From Lycium barbarum (Eukaryota > Streptophyta > Magnoliopsida > Solanales > Solanaceae), in NCBI RefSeq assembly GCF_019175385.1, contig NC_083339.1, positions 50,954,282-51,018,281 of the forward strand: a stretch of DNA of 64,000 bases, in the 5' to 3' direction. Position 1 is the stretch's first letter; each line of letters starts with the position of its first letter. Shown here piece after piece: positions 45,913-58,403 of this stretch. Position numbers and translations under genes: made by a program. A model generated the notes under the pieces. That model was not told where the DNA came from. It worked only from the letters and a program-made list of their open reading frames with translations, and searched no databases.

Positions 45913-47176
45913 GGACGCTGCAGCAGCTTTTGATCAAGTCACTGGTGCCAGTGAATCGACTCCTGTCTATAAGAGAAAACAACTCAAAAGCTTTCAAGTT
46001 AGCGTTAAGCTTAAGCACGAAACACAAAATATCACGTTGTTTGCAGTTTATAGCACATAGAATCATATACTTTGTTTTAACTCCTTGATTGATTCACATT
46101 CCAGGGTTTTTTGGTCTGGTTTGCGGTAAATAGTTTGTATGGTTGATTTGATTCAACCCATCCTATACCAAGAGGGTTTTAAATTTTTATTATAAAAGGA
46201 TCGGGTCTTAAATAGACTACCTATGTATCCCACCAAAGGGAACTCAAGTCAATCTGTAGTTCAGGCATACACAGAAAAGTTTTTCCTATGCTACCCGAAT
46301 CTTAATTTTTCGACCCTGACCAGGCCTTATATAGGCTTCCCACATATCCCCAATGGGACATCAGGTCGGCGTGGTTCTATTTACATAAAAAGGGAATGGG
46401 ATGCTTTATCTTATTGAAAGCAGTAAAGGGATACTTATGCTTTTCTACCCAACCGTACTAAGCAAGTCTTCATTGTTTTTTTTTTCATCTTCATCTTCTA
46501 TCCTTGTCTTCCTGTGACAATTAGAACATGGCCTTCATTCACGAGGTGTTCTAGTTCGAGCTTGTAGTCTACACACTCTTCAATGTCGTGGTCAGAGCGG
46601 CCATGGTGATATATGCAAATTCTTTCTTCTGAGGATCTTGGGTGACCCTAGCAGGTCTTAGGCACTGCCCTTATCTTCTTCACGCTGCATAGTAAAGAGT
46701 GAATCCTGGCGTTTGACTCCTCAAATTTGGAAAAAAAACTTCTCCAAAACCTGACCTTCGATAACCTTTCGGGGTGATTTCTTCTTTGGTCATGAGTCAG
46801 GAAAGAGTGAGGCCCCCACAGTTAGCTAATCCTCCCTTGATCAATCCGTTGGATAAGCTTTCTTTCTAATGCTACGCACTCATTAGCGGTATGACCTGAT
46901 TGATATCGGTGATAGAGACATTTTCTATAACCCATAGAAAGAGCGCATGGTTGCAGCAGATTTGGGCTTTGCGCGTACACCCCAATGTTTCCCAAATTTT
47001 CCAAAAGTTCTTGTTTTGACAGTTCTACTGGTGCACCCCAATTGTGTGATCTTGTGCCTTTTGACAACAACTGTGCAAGAAACAGGAGGCTCCATGAATT
47101 GGGAGTCACGTGGGTTTCCATAAGTTTTCAAGTTGGGGATAAGTAACTCGTCTTCTCCATATGGTATGGGGTCAAG
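45913..47176 (-). other. Region between ORF1 and gag (Ogre) with two knuckle-like motifs
   Basis: Minus-strand translation shows KCLYHRYQSGHTANEC (from 46920) followed by ALERKLIQRID, and ICIYHHGRSDHDIEEC (about 46620-46570), both like the gag knuckle at 44565. The string cctatgtatccc at about 46220 and its kin up to 46390 echo the 3' UTR repeats. No intact gene. Confidence 0.55.
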
Positions 47177-47665
47177 CCCTTTTCACACCCTAACAAGGGT
47201 AAGGAATGACGAGCACCTGACTCTCATCAGAGTCGAGCGAACCCTTAAACATTCGCTCTATCAAAACCTGTCAGTTTAAAAACTTTTAAGAACATAAAAC
47301 TTTTCCAAATAGAAATCATTATCTTTATAACGATTATGAAAACTTTCAATCAAATAAGTACTTTAAACCAATTGAAATCATCTAAAATACATATTCTTTT
47401 AAAATCCACAAATGACTTAATTGACATCACTTTGTCGACATCTCGACAAACATACCACAGGACACTGTCTGCAGAAGTCTCTAAGAAGTAAACTAAATAT
47501 TATAAGTAAGGACAGGACCTAACATACCCATAATCATACATATCTATACATGACTCAGCACAGCTCCAGAATGAGGTGGAACTTTCCAATCCCAGCTGAC
47601 GTCCAAGCATCCTAGCTATACACTTAACCTGCCAAACAATCTGGGGCTGCGGGCATGAACGCAGC

Positions 47666-47705
47666 GTCCCCAAGAAAAAGGACGTCAGTACAGACAATGT
47701 ACTGA
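47666..47705 (-). other. Hairpin chain of the solo LTR
   Basis: TCAGTAC 47685-47691 with GTACTGA 47699-47705; GTCC 47666-47669 with GGAC 47680-47683; a CTGCG...CGCAG stem just to the left (47647-47665). Same order as in the plus-strand LTRs when read on the minus strand. Confidence 0.7.
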
Positions 47706-47887
47706 GTATGTAAGGTGGTAACAAATCATAATCATAATTTGACTTAGGAGAGAAGAAATCACAATCTAACTCAATACCTGCAGCCTTCGCTGGAGAAAAC
47801 ATAAATGCGCACACGAAGTCTCAAAACAATCTTTATGTAAATAATGCAATCCAACACACATGCCGCTTCTGACATGTTAACAGAATG

Positions 47888-47999
47888 GTCCCTTCGGACA
47901 GCCGCTTCCGGCTAGTATCAAAATAGTCCCTTCAGACGGCCGCTTCCGGCATAATAATGATGGCCCCTTCGGGCAGCCGCTTCCGGATTAATATCACCA
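47888..47999 (-). repeat. 37-38-bp tandem repeat in the solo LTR
   Basis: Units begin gtcccttc at 47888 and 47926 and gccccttc at 47963. Each contains gccgcttccgg. Confidence 0.75.
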
Positions 48000-49076
48000 T
48001 CATATCAACACAAACTCAATCCACAAATATCAATTTCAATTCATATCATAAGTCACTAATCAATTCATCACAATGCATTTATTAGCCTTAGTCTTTCATA
48101 AGAAGTTATGAAATTTGTATCTCACTAGACTTAGGAGGACATACTTCCAGGTTTGAGGGTAGAATTGTTATGAAATTCTTACTACTTATATTCTATTCAA
48201 TTTCATCTTATTGCCCTACCCAAATAATAAATGATCATATCAATACAAAGGGATGATACTATGGAATGTAAACAGAAATCGTAAATGAAATGAAGTAGTA
48301 AATCAAACTTTATGTTTCATTTAGTATAAAACTTATTTCCTTGAAATAATTAGTAAAACCATATACACAACTCAACTTGGGACCTTATGGGTGTTCCCTT
48401 CAGAACAGAATAGGAGTACATTATCAATAAGCCATTACAAGAAACATTTAGACCTTACTCGTCTAAGAATGGAATCATATGGAGCCTCGAACATCATCAA
48501 TCTGTTATAAATACCAAATATATAGACTATCAACTCATACCATACTTATAACTTAGTTCTTAACTAATTAATATTTTATTGACATTTAGACAGCATTTCT
48601 TTTCTATTCTGAACAATCCCAATACCTCAATTCAGCTAACAAACCATCAATATCAACATTAACAACAATACCCAACAATTATCCACAATAATATAACTAA
48701 ATCCACCAAAGAATCCATCCAAATTAATACCTAAGCCCTAACGCCTTAATACAACATATACGCCACTTACATCAACATTTCTAACATTCTAATCCGCCAA
48801 ATCTATCAATAAACATGTAAATAGCATCATAGACAACTTAAACATACCTTATGTAGTCCATAACCACGAAATCAACACCATACGAAGCCAATGTTTTGTT
48901 CAAAATGAATACAACAACTTGTTCTTCACTTCACTCTTCACGAGCTTCGGGATTTGGGGCCTCGAACTTGATCAAACACTTACTTTCTCTCTCTAACCTC
49001 TCCTCCCTCTCTCTCTAACCTTCCATAAGCTTCCTGAACCTTATATCATATTATATTGATGTTACATGTTTGTAGT

Positions 49077-49085
49077 CTATTTATA
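49077..49085 (-). promoter_or_regulatory. TATA box of the solo LTR
   Basis: TATAAATAG on the minus strand, about 580 bases into the LTR and about 28 bases downstream of the nearer CACGTG. Confidence 0.7.
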
Positions 49086-49110
49086 ATGACCAAGGGCGGT
49101 GGAGTGGTCC

Positions 49111-49133
49111 TGCCACGTGTCCTCCACGTGTCA
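49111..49133 (-). promoter_or_regulatory. Paired CACGTG (G-box/ABRE) upstream of the solo LTR TATA box
   Basis: CACGTG at 49114-49119 and 49125-49130, each as ACACGTGG on the minus strand, 11 bases apart, one helical turn. ACACGTGG is the core bound by plant bZIP factors of the abscisic-acid and light pathways. Binding is inference. Confidence 0.65.
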
Positions 49134-49740
49134 GGCTCTCTACTCGTGGCCAGCAGCTTTGTTCAGTAAAACAGTCATATCTCTTGATTCTGATATTGAT
49201 TAAATTCCCACGACCTATGGTTGGAAATATAATTCAATTATCTACAACTTTCATATTTGTAGTTTTCCCAAATGCCCAAATAATGATGGGGTTATGGCCT
49301 CCCGAAGTCAGATCACCCGAAAACGTAACTTAAGAACATCTTTTTGGAGGGCTTACACTTGGATTTGGCTCAAGGGTCCTTCTTGAGTTGTGTTTAAATT
49401 CGCCTATATTTTCCATATAACTTGCCATATGTCCTTTATAAAAACCCCATCATGTGGGCCCCACCTCAGCTTACGGTTACGAGGGCTATATACCTTTTAA
49501 CGTATCATTCCAATCATATTGTACGCATTTCAAATATCATACTCATGCTGTCCTCATGCTAATATAGTAGAATTTTATACTTTATACTTGTAATATTTGC
49601 TCCTCCTTGAGCTCACATTATGCCGCCTACAGCCTTAGTAACGCGAAATGTTTTCGGTGTAACACCCTTCTTATTGGCTAAGTGGGATATAACTCCTAAG
49701 AAGTGCTTCAGGCGTCTTCCCCCATTTTACCCGATTGGCA

Positions 49741-50130
49741 GGGTGTTGTTTTTTAGTTCCTCAACATAAGCTAGTAGAGTTTCTGCTTCTTTTATTTTCT
49801 CATTGGCAGCGTTAGTGTTTTGTACACCCTCTTTCATTTTGGCAGTGGCTAAGGCCAATCTTTCATCCCATTGTCTGTTTTTCTCACTCACTGCTTCTGT
49901 ACCCTTATCGTCACTGACTAGGTTGACATAGGGAGAAGTTGCACTCATGCTGTCAGTGATGAAGAGGGCACAAAAGCAGTGAGTGAGAAAAATAGACAAT
50001 GGGATGAAAGAATGGCCTTAGCCACTCCCAGAATGAAAGAGGGTGTACAAACCACTAACGCGGCCAATGAGAAAATGAAAGAAGCAGAAACTCTCCTAGG
50101 TTATGTTGAGGAACTAAAAAAACAGCCTTT
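49741..50130. repeat. Large inverted repeat in the Ogre ORF1-gag region
   Basis: Arms of about 175 bases (about 49741-49919 and 49951-50130) are inverted copies with a spacer of about 30 bases. Both arms encode, on opposite strands, nearly the same peptide (SEKNRQWDER, KMKEGVQ or RMKEGVQ, EAETLL, YVEELK). The arms differ at scattered positions, so the event is not very recent. Confidence 0.88.
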
Positions 50131-50444
50131 TAAAAGTGGGTCAAAATTTGTTTTGATGGTTATTTTCCTTGGTTTTTCTTTTGGGCAAGGGCCGGAATGC
50201 GGACCAATCAGGAATTTTGACAATGTATATGATTTTTCACATAAAGCAGTTATATCAAGTAAGCATCTAGGCAATATATAATTCGCTTTCCTATACCTTG
50301 TTGCTCTGAGGCTACTAACGTATGAAGCAAAGTTATGCCATATGTAAGATACATATATTGTTCCCAAAAAATAAAATCCCAGTGCTTTTCATTAATCATA
50401 TTTTCCCAAGCGAGATTACAAGACTTTTAAAGTAAATGCAATAA

Positions 50445-52022
50445 TCAGGAAAAATCCACTTCCCTGACAGAAATCTGCTCTCTATCATCTCGCTCCTTCT
50501 TGGCCCTCTGAAAGGCAGTCTGAATGGCTACATGTGTTGGCATCAATGCTGTCCCGATCCATTGACCCCTCTGGTCATCGGGCAATGATGTCCCCGCATC
50601 AATGGTTTCCTTAACAAAAGTGTCAAGCCATTCCAAGCTCTTCAATGAAGCATCTGCCGCATTTGTCAAGCTCTCAATTATCTTCTGTTCATATTCTATC
50701 TTTGCTTGATGATCCATATCTCTTCCTTTTACTCGCCGTTTCATTCTCCTAACTTGGATGGCATTCGCAGCTTCCCTATCTTTGGGGAATTTGTACATAT
50801 ATGGTCCTGGAGTGGCAGTGTCAGCTAACTAAGCCCTAAGCCACTCATAGTAATTTACATCATGACTTGGATTGTTTGGATCCTTATCCAACTCATCTTC
50901 TCTTATTACGTTCTTCCAATCTTTTTGAGCATCTTTTATTTTCTCAACGCGACCTTCTTCATAATCTCGTAGAAACTCTCCCATATTGCCTACACTTGGG
51001 ATAACTTGTCTCATACCAAACTGTCTGAGTACTCTCAATGGTGCGTAAGCTTTGATCCCTCTAACGCCTATAAGCGGTAGATATGGATGCCTACGGCTTT
51101 TAACATAAACAGTCTTGGGGTGAAAATCAGGTACCCATCAATTGATGTGTTCTTCTCTCAATCTGGAAAAGATGTGAGCCCATCCATTTTTATCATGAAC
51201 CCTGCAAGGAATGGCAGTGACTCCCCAATCATCCTCTCTTAGGGACGAATCTCAGCGAGTAGGTAAGTCATTCCTATCCAAATGCTTAAGTATCCACCAT
51301 TAGACTAGGAGGTTGCACCCTTGGAAGTAGTAGTAATGGTCACGAAATTTTCCCAAAGCTCGGTATATGTCAGATAGGATAATGGGGATGATGTCAAAAT
51401 ATTTGGTAAACCTATTTGTTGAGACTCCCCTAAGAACAGCATGGACAACAAAGACGACCCGGGTGTTAATAGCTAAGGAGGCATTTTGTGGGAATTCCAT
51501 GGTTCCTAATAGGCAAGTGATAAAGGCTAGTGTTTGATTGGCTTCCCAGGATTGGGGTGATGAAAACTCAAGGATGTGGTTCTCGTACCCCTGTTTGGAT
51601 GAATACCACCCATATAACTCTCTGAAGGCTATAGTGGGTCCCTACGCCCAATCGGCTTTATTGACAACAAATATGTCTTTGATTTCTTTTGGGGTAGGTT
51701 TGTGAGGGATAGGGATATTTTGTGCCAGTTTCTTTTTGGATCCGTTAGCACTTCCTACACTCTCCAGAACATCTCTAGTCTCTTCCAAAGTGGGAGTCAT
51801 CTCTATTTCTCCGAATCTGAATACCATTTTGTCATTATCTCAATATCCAGTAATGATCTCTAGAATACCCGAATCCCCGATCATATTCATTAATGAGGGC
51901 AGATGCCCTACACAACTCTTAATTCCTTTCTTCTGATCATTAGTCAAGCCCTTCCACCATATCACTAAACCTAGTGGCGGACCCACAACCATATCAAACT
52001 GCACATCATGAGACATCTGCAA
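50445..52022 (-). pseudogene. Ogre ORF1
   Basis: A single minus-strand frame of about 525 codons upstream of gag, broken by stops at 51840, 51642, about 51300, about 51140 and 50829. The first ATG is at 52016-52014, directly after a splice-acceptor-like TTTTGTCTTGCAG. Motifs include FRFGEIEMTPTLEETRDVL, LAFITCLLGTMEF and FGMRQVIPSVGNM. This extra ORF is a hallmark of Ogre elements; its N-terminal half resembles plant mobile-domain proteins. Molecular function is unknown to me. The C-terminal part is basic and helical (RRMKRRVKGRDMDHQ). Some stops can be explained by TGG to TGA or CAA to TAA. Confidence 0.85.
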
Positions 52023-52570
52023 GACAAAACACTCTTAGCTCCCCGCCCCCCAGGAACAACAATTTATTTCACACTTGGCACAATAATGCTTCCAAATAGC
52101 AAATAGTGGGATGCAGTGTCTTCTGGTATTTACACCATGTAAACACAGTAAGGTGTCTTTCCTGTCCGATTCAGGTTGGTCCGAGATACCCAAACCGGTC
52201 TATGGTCGATATGCGCTATATCAGTAAGGATTTTGCTTCGCTCTACGCTAATTATTCTAGACTGGTTTACAAACGAATGACACAAGTTACCCAAGCTGGG
52301 GGTGGGCTCTCTAAGGTTGTGGGATGACCGCATACCCACTCGACCTTAGAGACCTCCAAAGAATATATAAAATGTTTTTTAGTGAAGGCATGACCGCAGC
52401 TCATCCCGCGTCGTCATCGTTTGGACAAAATATAAATTAAATGCCACGAGTAGCGGAGTATGCATGTATGAATGACAGTTATATAACATAAATAATTTAT
52501 GTCACATAAACAATTTATATCATACAAACACACAAATTGTTAGAACCCTTATGGTTGGAACTTTAAATCG
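52023..52570 (-). other. Ogre 5' leader
   Basis: Non-coding sequence between the PBS and ORF1, ending in the acceptor-like TTTTGTCTTGCAG before the ORF1 ATG. No other feature recognised. Confidence 0.6.
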
Positions 52571-52588
52571 TCTCCAGCGGAGTCACCA
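52571..52588 (-). other. Primer binding site of the Ogre element
   Basis: On the minus strand TGGTGACTCCGCTGGAGA, two bases after the LTR end. This is not the initiator-Met type; it fits the TGGCGACTC-like PBS of Ogre elements, usually assigned to tRNA-Arg. That assignment is from memory. Confidence 0.7.
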
Positions 52589-52590
52589 TC

Positions 52591-55500
52591 TGTAACGGGT
52601 GTTGGGAATTCTAAGTTCAACCGACTCGCATATACCTCATAAAAGGAAGGAGGTGTCCCGGAGATGTACGGTTGTGAATCGTACTGGGAAAGTCGGAAAA
52701 CCCCGCCAACCACTTAATGGTGCTCTAAAGGACACATTTTTAGAGTCGCCACCTAATTTTTAAGAAATTAGGAAAACCAGTTCGAAAAGGGTTCATTTAA
52801 TATAGTTATTTAAAAGAAATCTAATCTACCAAAGTCTAGGTAAGGGTTCTGGTGATCGCCCGGGAAAGGTGTTAGGCACTCCGATATTGAAGATCCGCTC
52901 AATCATGGTTTACATACGGGTTCTAATAGTGTACCTTATGATTATAAATTATTTTTTGACAGAAATTGCTTAAGTCTAGATTTCTGCAATAAAACAGTGT
53001 CATTTACATGCAAAAAATCATTTTTTAAGAAATCGTCGAAGTATAGTTTTACTCAAAATTGAGCGTGGGTGTCGGACTTGAATATATAGGCTAATACCCG
53101 AAGGCTCTTAGCCTAGGTAGGACCCTACGTAAGTCTACGCAAAAAGGTTTGGAAAAAAAAGTGTTTCAAATATTGAAGATAGCTTTATAAAATAGTTTTG
53201 GCATACTATAGTATTCGTATATAAACCGTAACCTACTTAATTAAATTATCCAACTTTATACAAGTTTTAGTCTATTTTTAAAAAAATTTATACAAATTTT
53301 GCACAAGTCTCAATTTTATTAAATCAATGTAGAAAGTCCCAAAACAGTCTGCATCAGTCCAGCCCCAAAAGTTCCAGAAATGTCAATTTAAGTCCACAGG
53401 TTTTCCGAAATCAAGCATAGTTAGTCCTTTGATAGTCCAAAGCAATCCAGTTTCAATTTTACACGGTATTAACGTCGATTAATGTATAAAAAGTGTTTTA
53501 GTGACTCAATCACACAGTTTTAAACATAAGGGTCAAAAATCTAAAATTTAAAGCTCATATAATCATAATTTAAAGGCATAAATGTAAAAGTCTGAGGGAC
53601 TTGGGCCGACCAAGCCCAAGAGAGAAAGTAAAAATGCAATTTCGGGTCCTTAATCCAACGTATGCTCCAATTTGCACTCCGTATTTGTTTGACTGGATCT
53701 AATGGTGTTAATGGGCCTCGTGGAAGCCCACCAACAAATTTCGGGGTAGAAATACAAATGGGTAAACATATATTAGTAGATATTCAATGATTAATATTAA
53801 AATGCTGAAAACCAAACTCCTAATTACTATTGCAAAGAAAAAAAATTAAATTACATTATCACGTTTGGGCCAGACCCAATAGTAAAAATAAATCAGAGAT
53901 ATAAAGATGCAGCCCAGTGGCCATTATTGGCCCAAATCTTAAAAAAAAAAAAAAAAAGAATTAAGCATATGTGGTTGAAGATCAGGCCCAATCCAAGGCT
54001 CAACTGCAATTTTATCAAATAATCCTAAGTGTGCCAACGAGAACATAGGTGATATAAAGCCCAATATACCACCCTTGTCATCTCATTTTTTAATGTTGAG
54101 CTGCAACAGTGATACACCTAATATACCATTTAGTATACTTTTGTTTTTCAATTTTTTCTAAGTATAAGGACTAAATATACCCAAATATACCTGGACATAA
54201 AGGGCAAAACCTCATAGAAAAGGGCATACCCTCCCATATCCAGGCTGATCTAAAGGATTTAATGCACATATAAGACACCTTTAGATGAAATTCAAGCAAA
54301 CAGTCGACTCTAGTAGAGACTCAAGGCATAATCACACCATGACAAGATATAGAAAATTACAAAGACTGCCAAACCCTTAGAGAAGCAAGACAGTGTGGCA
54401 TAGGCAACCCAAGGTTCACAAATAAAAGGGAATTACATAGATAGTGCAAGACCAAAGAGATGTGGTTGTAAGGAATAAGTTAAACAGCAATAGGGACAAC
54501 ACATGGGACCTCCAAACAAGCATGATATTAGACTCAACATCAAACACATTCACACACCTATCATGAGCTAAATGATCTCAAGTGCAACTTAAAAAAAATC
54601 AGTAAAGCTAAGTGTACATGTTAGTTCTTTAAAACCACTTTTTTCTCAAAGTTTTAGTGCCAAACAGTTGGGAACAGTTGATCAGCCTCAGAGCTTCAGT
54701 TTTAATGCAAATTTTAGCTTGTTTTTAGAGTAATCAACTTATGTCAACTGAAGGTGAAGAAGCAAACAAGTAGGTAGACTTGAAGAGTATTTTATGACTT
54801 AAAGGACATACATTGATAGGCTAGATTAGGCATTGGTAGACATCAACACATAGGTAAGGGGGGCATCAAATTCTCAAAGTGGCAAATGGACACTTAAAAT
54901 CAAAGCTAGCATATCCCAGTTAAATCAAACATTCCTAAAACCAAACTGACAACAAAGAGGGCAGGGTCATGACTCAAGATAATTCCAAAACAATTAAACA
55001 CTAAGAGGATAAGCAGGTTAAGGTGACAATTACACAGGTCATTTTAGATGTCATTTAAGTGATTTCTTAGACATAAATGAGAATCAAAACAAAGGCACAT
55101 GGAACACACTAGTCTGGGCTTCACTTTAAGACAATAGGTGAGGACATAGTAAAAATACCCAACGATAGGCAACAAACCAAACCCCTCTTTGTTCAAAATA
55201 GCAGGTGAATGCACATGAAAAGCCACATTAGGCAGTGTGATGATTGTCAAACCCTTAGTGTGGAGTCTTTCGAACTATGTATACCATGAAACTAATTGAC
55301 ATCTTAAGGTCTACAACCCAAAACAACCATTATTTAACCTTTAAAGCACTTAGGACATGAGTGAGTGAATCAGACCACAAAAATGAAAGAACAAACAGAT
55401 TCAAGTAAAGGTAATGCTATTGACAGTCAAGTAGAGCAAAAGGATGTTGCAACTTTAGGCAATGCAAGCAACCAATATTGTATCACAAAGTGACATAAGG

Positions 55501-57999
55501 TCAAACAGATCCATTTTAGACTAAAACTACAGAAGAGCTTCCAAACATTTAAGTCCATTTTTTAAACTGGTTTGCCAAGATAAGTCAACTAAGTGTTGTA
55601 ACTTGCATGAACCCTGATTTTAAGTCACTTAATTATTTTTTAGGCTTGAACATTACTATGAATATTTAGGACAGCAGGCATCAAGTTCCTTTTATCTCTT
55701 GTGTTAGTTAACTAGGTGTGTCATCTTTAGTATTAGGCAAGTTCTAACGTCAAAACTAAGCAATAGTAATCAAACCTTTCAAATACTACACAACAACAAC
55801 ATTCCTCCTTTTTGAACTTATTTGTTTTTTAAAGAGAAGAACCTTCAGAAAACTTTATTTATATACAGAAAAATGAGCAAAAACAACACTGTTTATCCAT
55901 TTTGAACTATTAAACCAGCACAGTCACTATCTGAAGAGTGCTAGCATCTTTTAACCATATAAACTTCAAGAAACTGAATAGAACAGCCTTATTAAAACTA
56001 TTTTCAGGGAAAACCACAAAAAATCCAAAAAAATCATGTGATATTTCAATGGAACAATACTCTCAGTCAATAATGATGAGGTTCTTTCCTTTTAAAGCTA
56101 CTATAAGATTCAAACTTACTAAAGCAGTATCATAACACCAAAATAGGTTCAGGATTTCAAAACTTGGTTGGAACCAACAACAAGCTTGATGAAACTGTGA
56201 GTTATAACTAGAAAACCCCCTTACCTCTTCATTTTCAATCTTTCCAGAGCTGATTTTACCTTAAAGAGGCCTTAGAAACCTTACTAACACCATTAAACAC
56301 AAGAACAAACTACAAAGAGACATCAAAACCATCTAAGTCATAAACAATCAAATGACATATCACATTAACAACTTCAAATCAACTAAAATCTCAATAATAG
56401 AATCATAAACACTGAAGCAGGCTAATAAGTAGTATTACACATCAAACACATTTAGGTAGTTTTCTAGCTAATAGAGTATAAAAGCATTTTAAATAATCAA
56501 AGCATAGTAATTAAGGTAGAAACAAGGAGTTACCTTTCTTTGGGGCAACCAAAAGATCGAAGAGGGGATCAGAGTCAACTTCAAACACCAATCAACTTCA
56601 AAAACCCAAGAACAGACCCACACCTCAATATATCGTAGTATATTGGAGTAGTATATTGTGTATACAAGGGGTGCATTGTCTTATATTGTTGAAATCTTCG
56701 TATTTATAGTAGTATATTGGACTGTATATATAGTGTATGTATATAGGTTCAAATGTATATCTGAATTTTTTTTTTCGAAAAAGGAGAAGACCTCTATTAC
56801 AATAATTAACTATCTATTTATAGCCAGAAAAATAATTCTAGGGATAGAAAAGGAAAGGTGTTGGTCCCGTAACCGAAATTCCCTCCAATTCCCAAAGCCC
56901 TATCCTAAACAATTTCAAATTTTCCAAAGGAAAAAACCCATTTTCAGCATATTTGTATCAATGGTACTTTTTCCAACCAGATTTTCACATAGTCACAATA
57001 ATACAACTAAGAATCTAACTAAATGTACCCGAAAAGAACAAATACAAATCAGAAAATATTATGATAGCATGCATTGTCATAAATAAAAAAAAATTACCAC
57101 TCTATAACGGTACCATAGTACAAAATCAAGATAAAATTCCCCAAAACCATATCCACTACGAACCCACATAGGAAATTCCCCCTCAGGTTTCTTCTTCAAG
57201 TGTTATGGGGCACAAGATGGAAAAGATCTCATGGCTCTGCCCATGGCAACCATAACACACAAAAAAAAACCTAGGGTAACATCCTTAATAGGTATAGAAA
57301 AAATAAAAATCTACTGAAATTGGACCTGGGAATCACGAGGACTCGTGATAAGAACAAAACCCCTAAAAAATTCGGCGAAGAAAAGTCGTGGATTGGCCTG
57401 AAATGACGATCGACGGCCGAACCCTAAAGAACAAACAAACCCCCTGAGAATGGGAAGGAAGAAGTCGGGGTGAGAATGAAAGAGTTGGGGGGTGATGTTT
57501 ATTTTTAATAAACTTCCACCCCTCTTTTTTTTAAAAGGAACCCCCCCCCCCCCTTTTATTTAATAGACTATATATTATAAATGTATATATAGCTAAACAT
57601 ATTAATTATTTAGGCTAAATAAAAATTAAAACTCGTAAAGTAAAAATGCAAGCTTTAAAACGACCCCAATATTGACATAGTTCCGAGCAATATTTAAAAG
57701 CGTGAAAATTGCGGTCAAAATGAGCCGTAATTCATACGTCGTTTTAATTAACCATTTTTCTGAACTAGATAGAACGGGATGTGTATCTTCTATTTAAAAT
57801 CACGTCTGTGAAAGTAAATAACTAGTAATTTCTCGTAAATTGTTAATTTTATAAAAAACAATAATTAAACGTCAATTTTTGCCATTTTCTCGGGATTTTT
57901 TAATTTTCAATTTCCTAAGGGCATCCTCACCCCGTCTTGGAATCGGAAAATATGGGAATGAAAATATACATTTTACGCGATAAAAAATAGGCATCAACA
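52591..57999 (-). repeat. Ogre 5' LTR (5.4 kb)
   Basis: On the minus strand begins TGTTGATGCC at 57999 and ends ACCCGTTACA at 52591. Full-length match to the 3' LTR with small indels (extra acaagtttta text near 53270; only one C run, 57541-57553). A donor-like AAG|GTAACT lies at about 56533 on the sense strand. Carries no recognisable protein. Confidence 0.95.
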
Positions 58000-58004
58000 A
58001 TACC

Positions 58005-58403
58005 TACTAGTACTTGTTGTTTGTACTGACCTACTCTTGCTGCATTCTTTTATGAATCCAGAGCATCAGAAGGGATCAACTTCTACTCCTCGTGGTTGAC
58101 TGTTTCAGGATATGCTGATTCGAGTCTTATAGGGTGAGCATGTGGACGTTCGCTGCCCGAAAACTCCTCTATCTACTATGTCTTTATTTCCGTTCTAAGA
58201 CATATTTTTAAGACTATTGATGTATACTTATTATTCAGACTTGTAGTAATTAGTTAGATGCTCTTGTATGACCAAATCAGATACTGGGTGTAGTTTTATT
58301 GTTTTCGCTCTCTTATATTATATTTATGAGGATTTTGCTATTTTACTTCTTTTGCTATTTTGTATTAACTATGAATGTGGAGTTAAGGATTCTCCTACCG
58401 GGG
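58005..58403 (+). repeat. LTR G, right part
   Basis: Continues LTR G after the Ogre insertion: TAGTAC 58008-58013 with GTACTGA 58023-58029, then TGCATTC 58041-58047 with GAATCCA 58054-58060 (one mismatch). Near 58404 it changes into integrase coding text with no LTR end. Confidence 0.65.

Larger units (their letters stand above)
47182..49664 (-). mobile_element. Solo LTR inserted in the Ogre element
   Basis: On the minus strand begins TGTTACACCG at 49664 and ends GGGTGTGAA at 47182, where the usual TG...CA end has lost a base. Target duplication ccctt at 47177-47181 and 49665-49669. No interior, so it arose by recombination between two LTRs. Contains CACGTG twice, a TATA box, a donor-like AAG|GTATGT with G at 48847, a 37-38-bp tandem repeat (47888-47999) and the hairpin chain (47666-47705). 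Confidence 0.92.
21411..57999 (-). mobile_element. Ogre/Tat-type Ty3/gypsy element with two nested insertions
   Basis: Minus-strand element. The 5' LTR is 52591-57999 and the 3' LTR 21411-26959, with flanking atact (21406-21410) and atacc (58000-58004), a 5-bp target duplication with one change. Span is 36,589 bases; removing element B and the solo LTR with their duplications leaves about 24.95 kb, in the Ogre size class. Order on the minus strand: LTR, PBS, ORF1, gag, PR, G-patch-like segment, predicted intron, RT-RNase H, archaeal-type RNase H, integrase, 3' UTR with short repeats, PPT, LTR. ORF1, the second RNase H and the PR/RT intron are hallmarks of the Ogre group. Every frame is broken. 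Confidence 0.93.

Noticed and set aside
56658..57086. 142-codon plus-strand frame
   Set aside because: Antisense to the Ogre 5' LTR, low complexity, broken in the other LTR.
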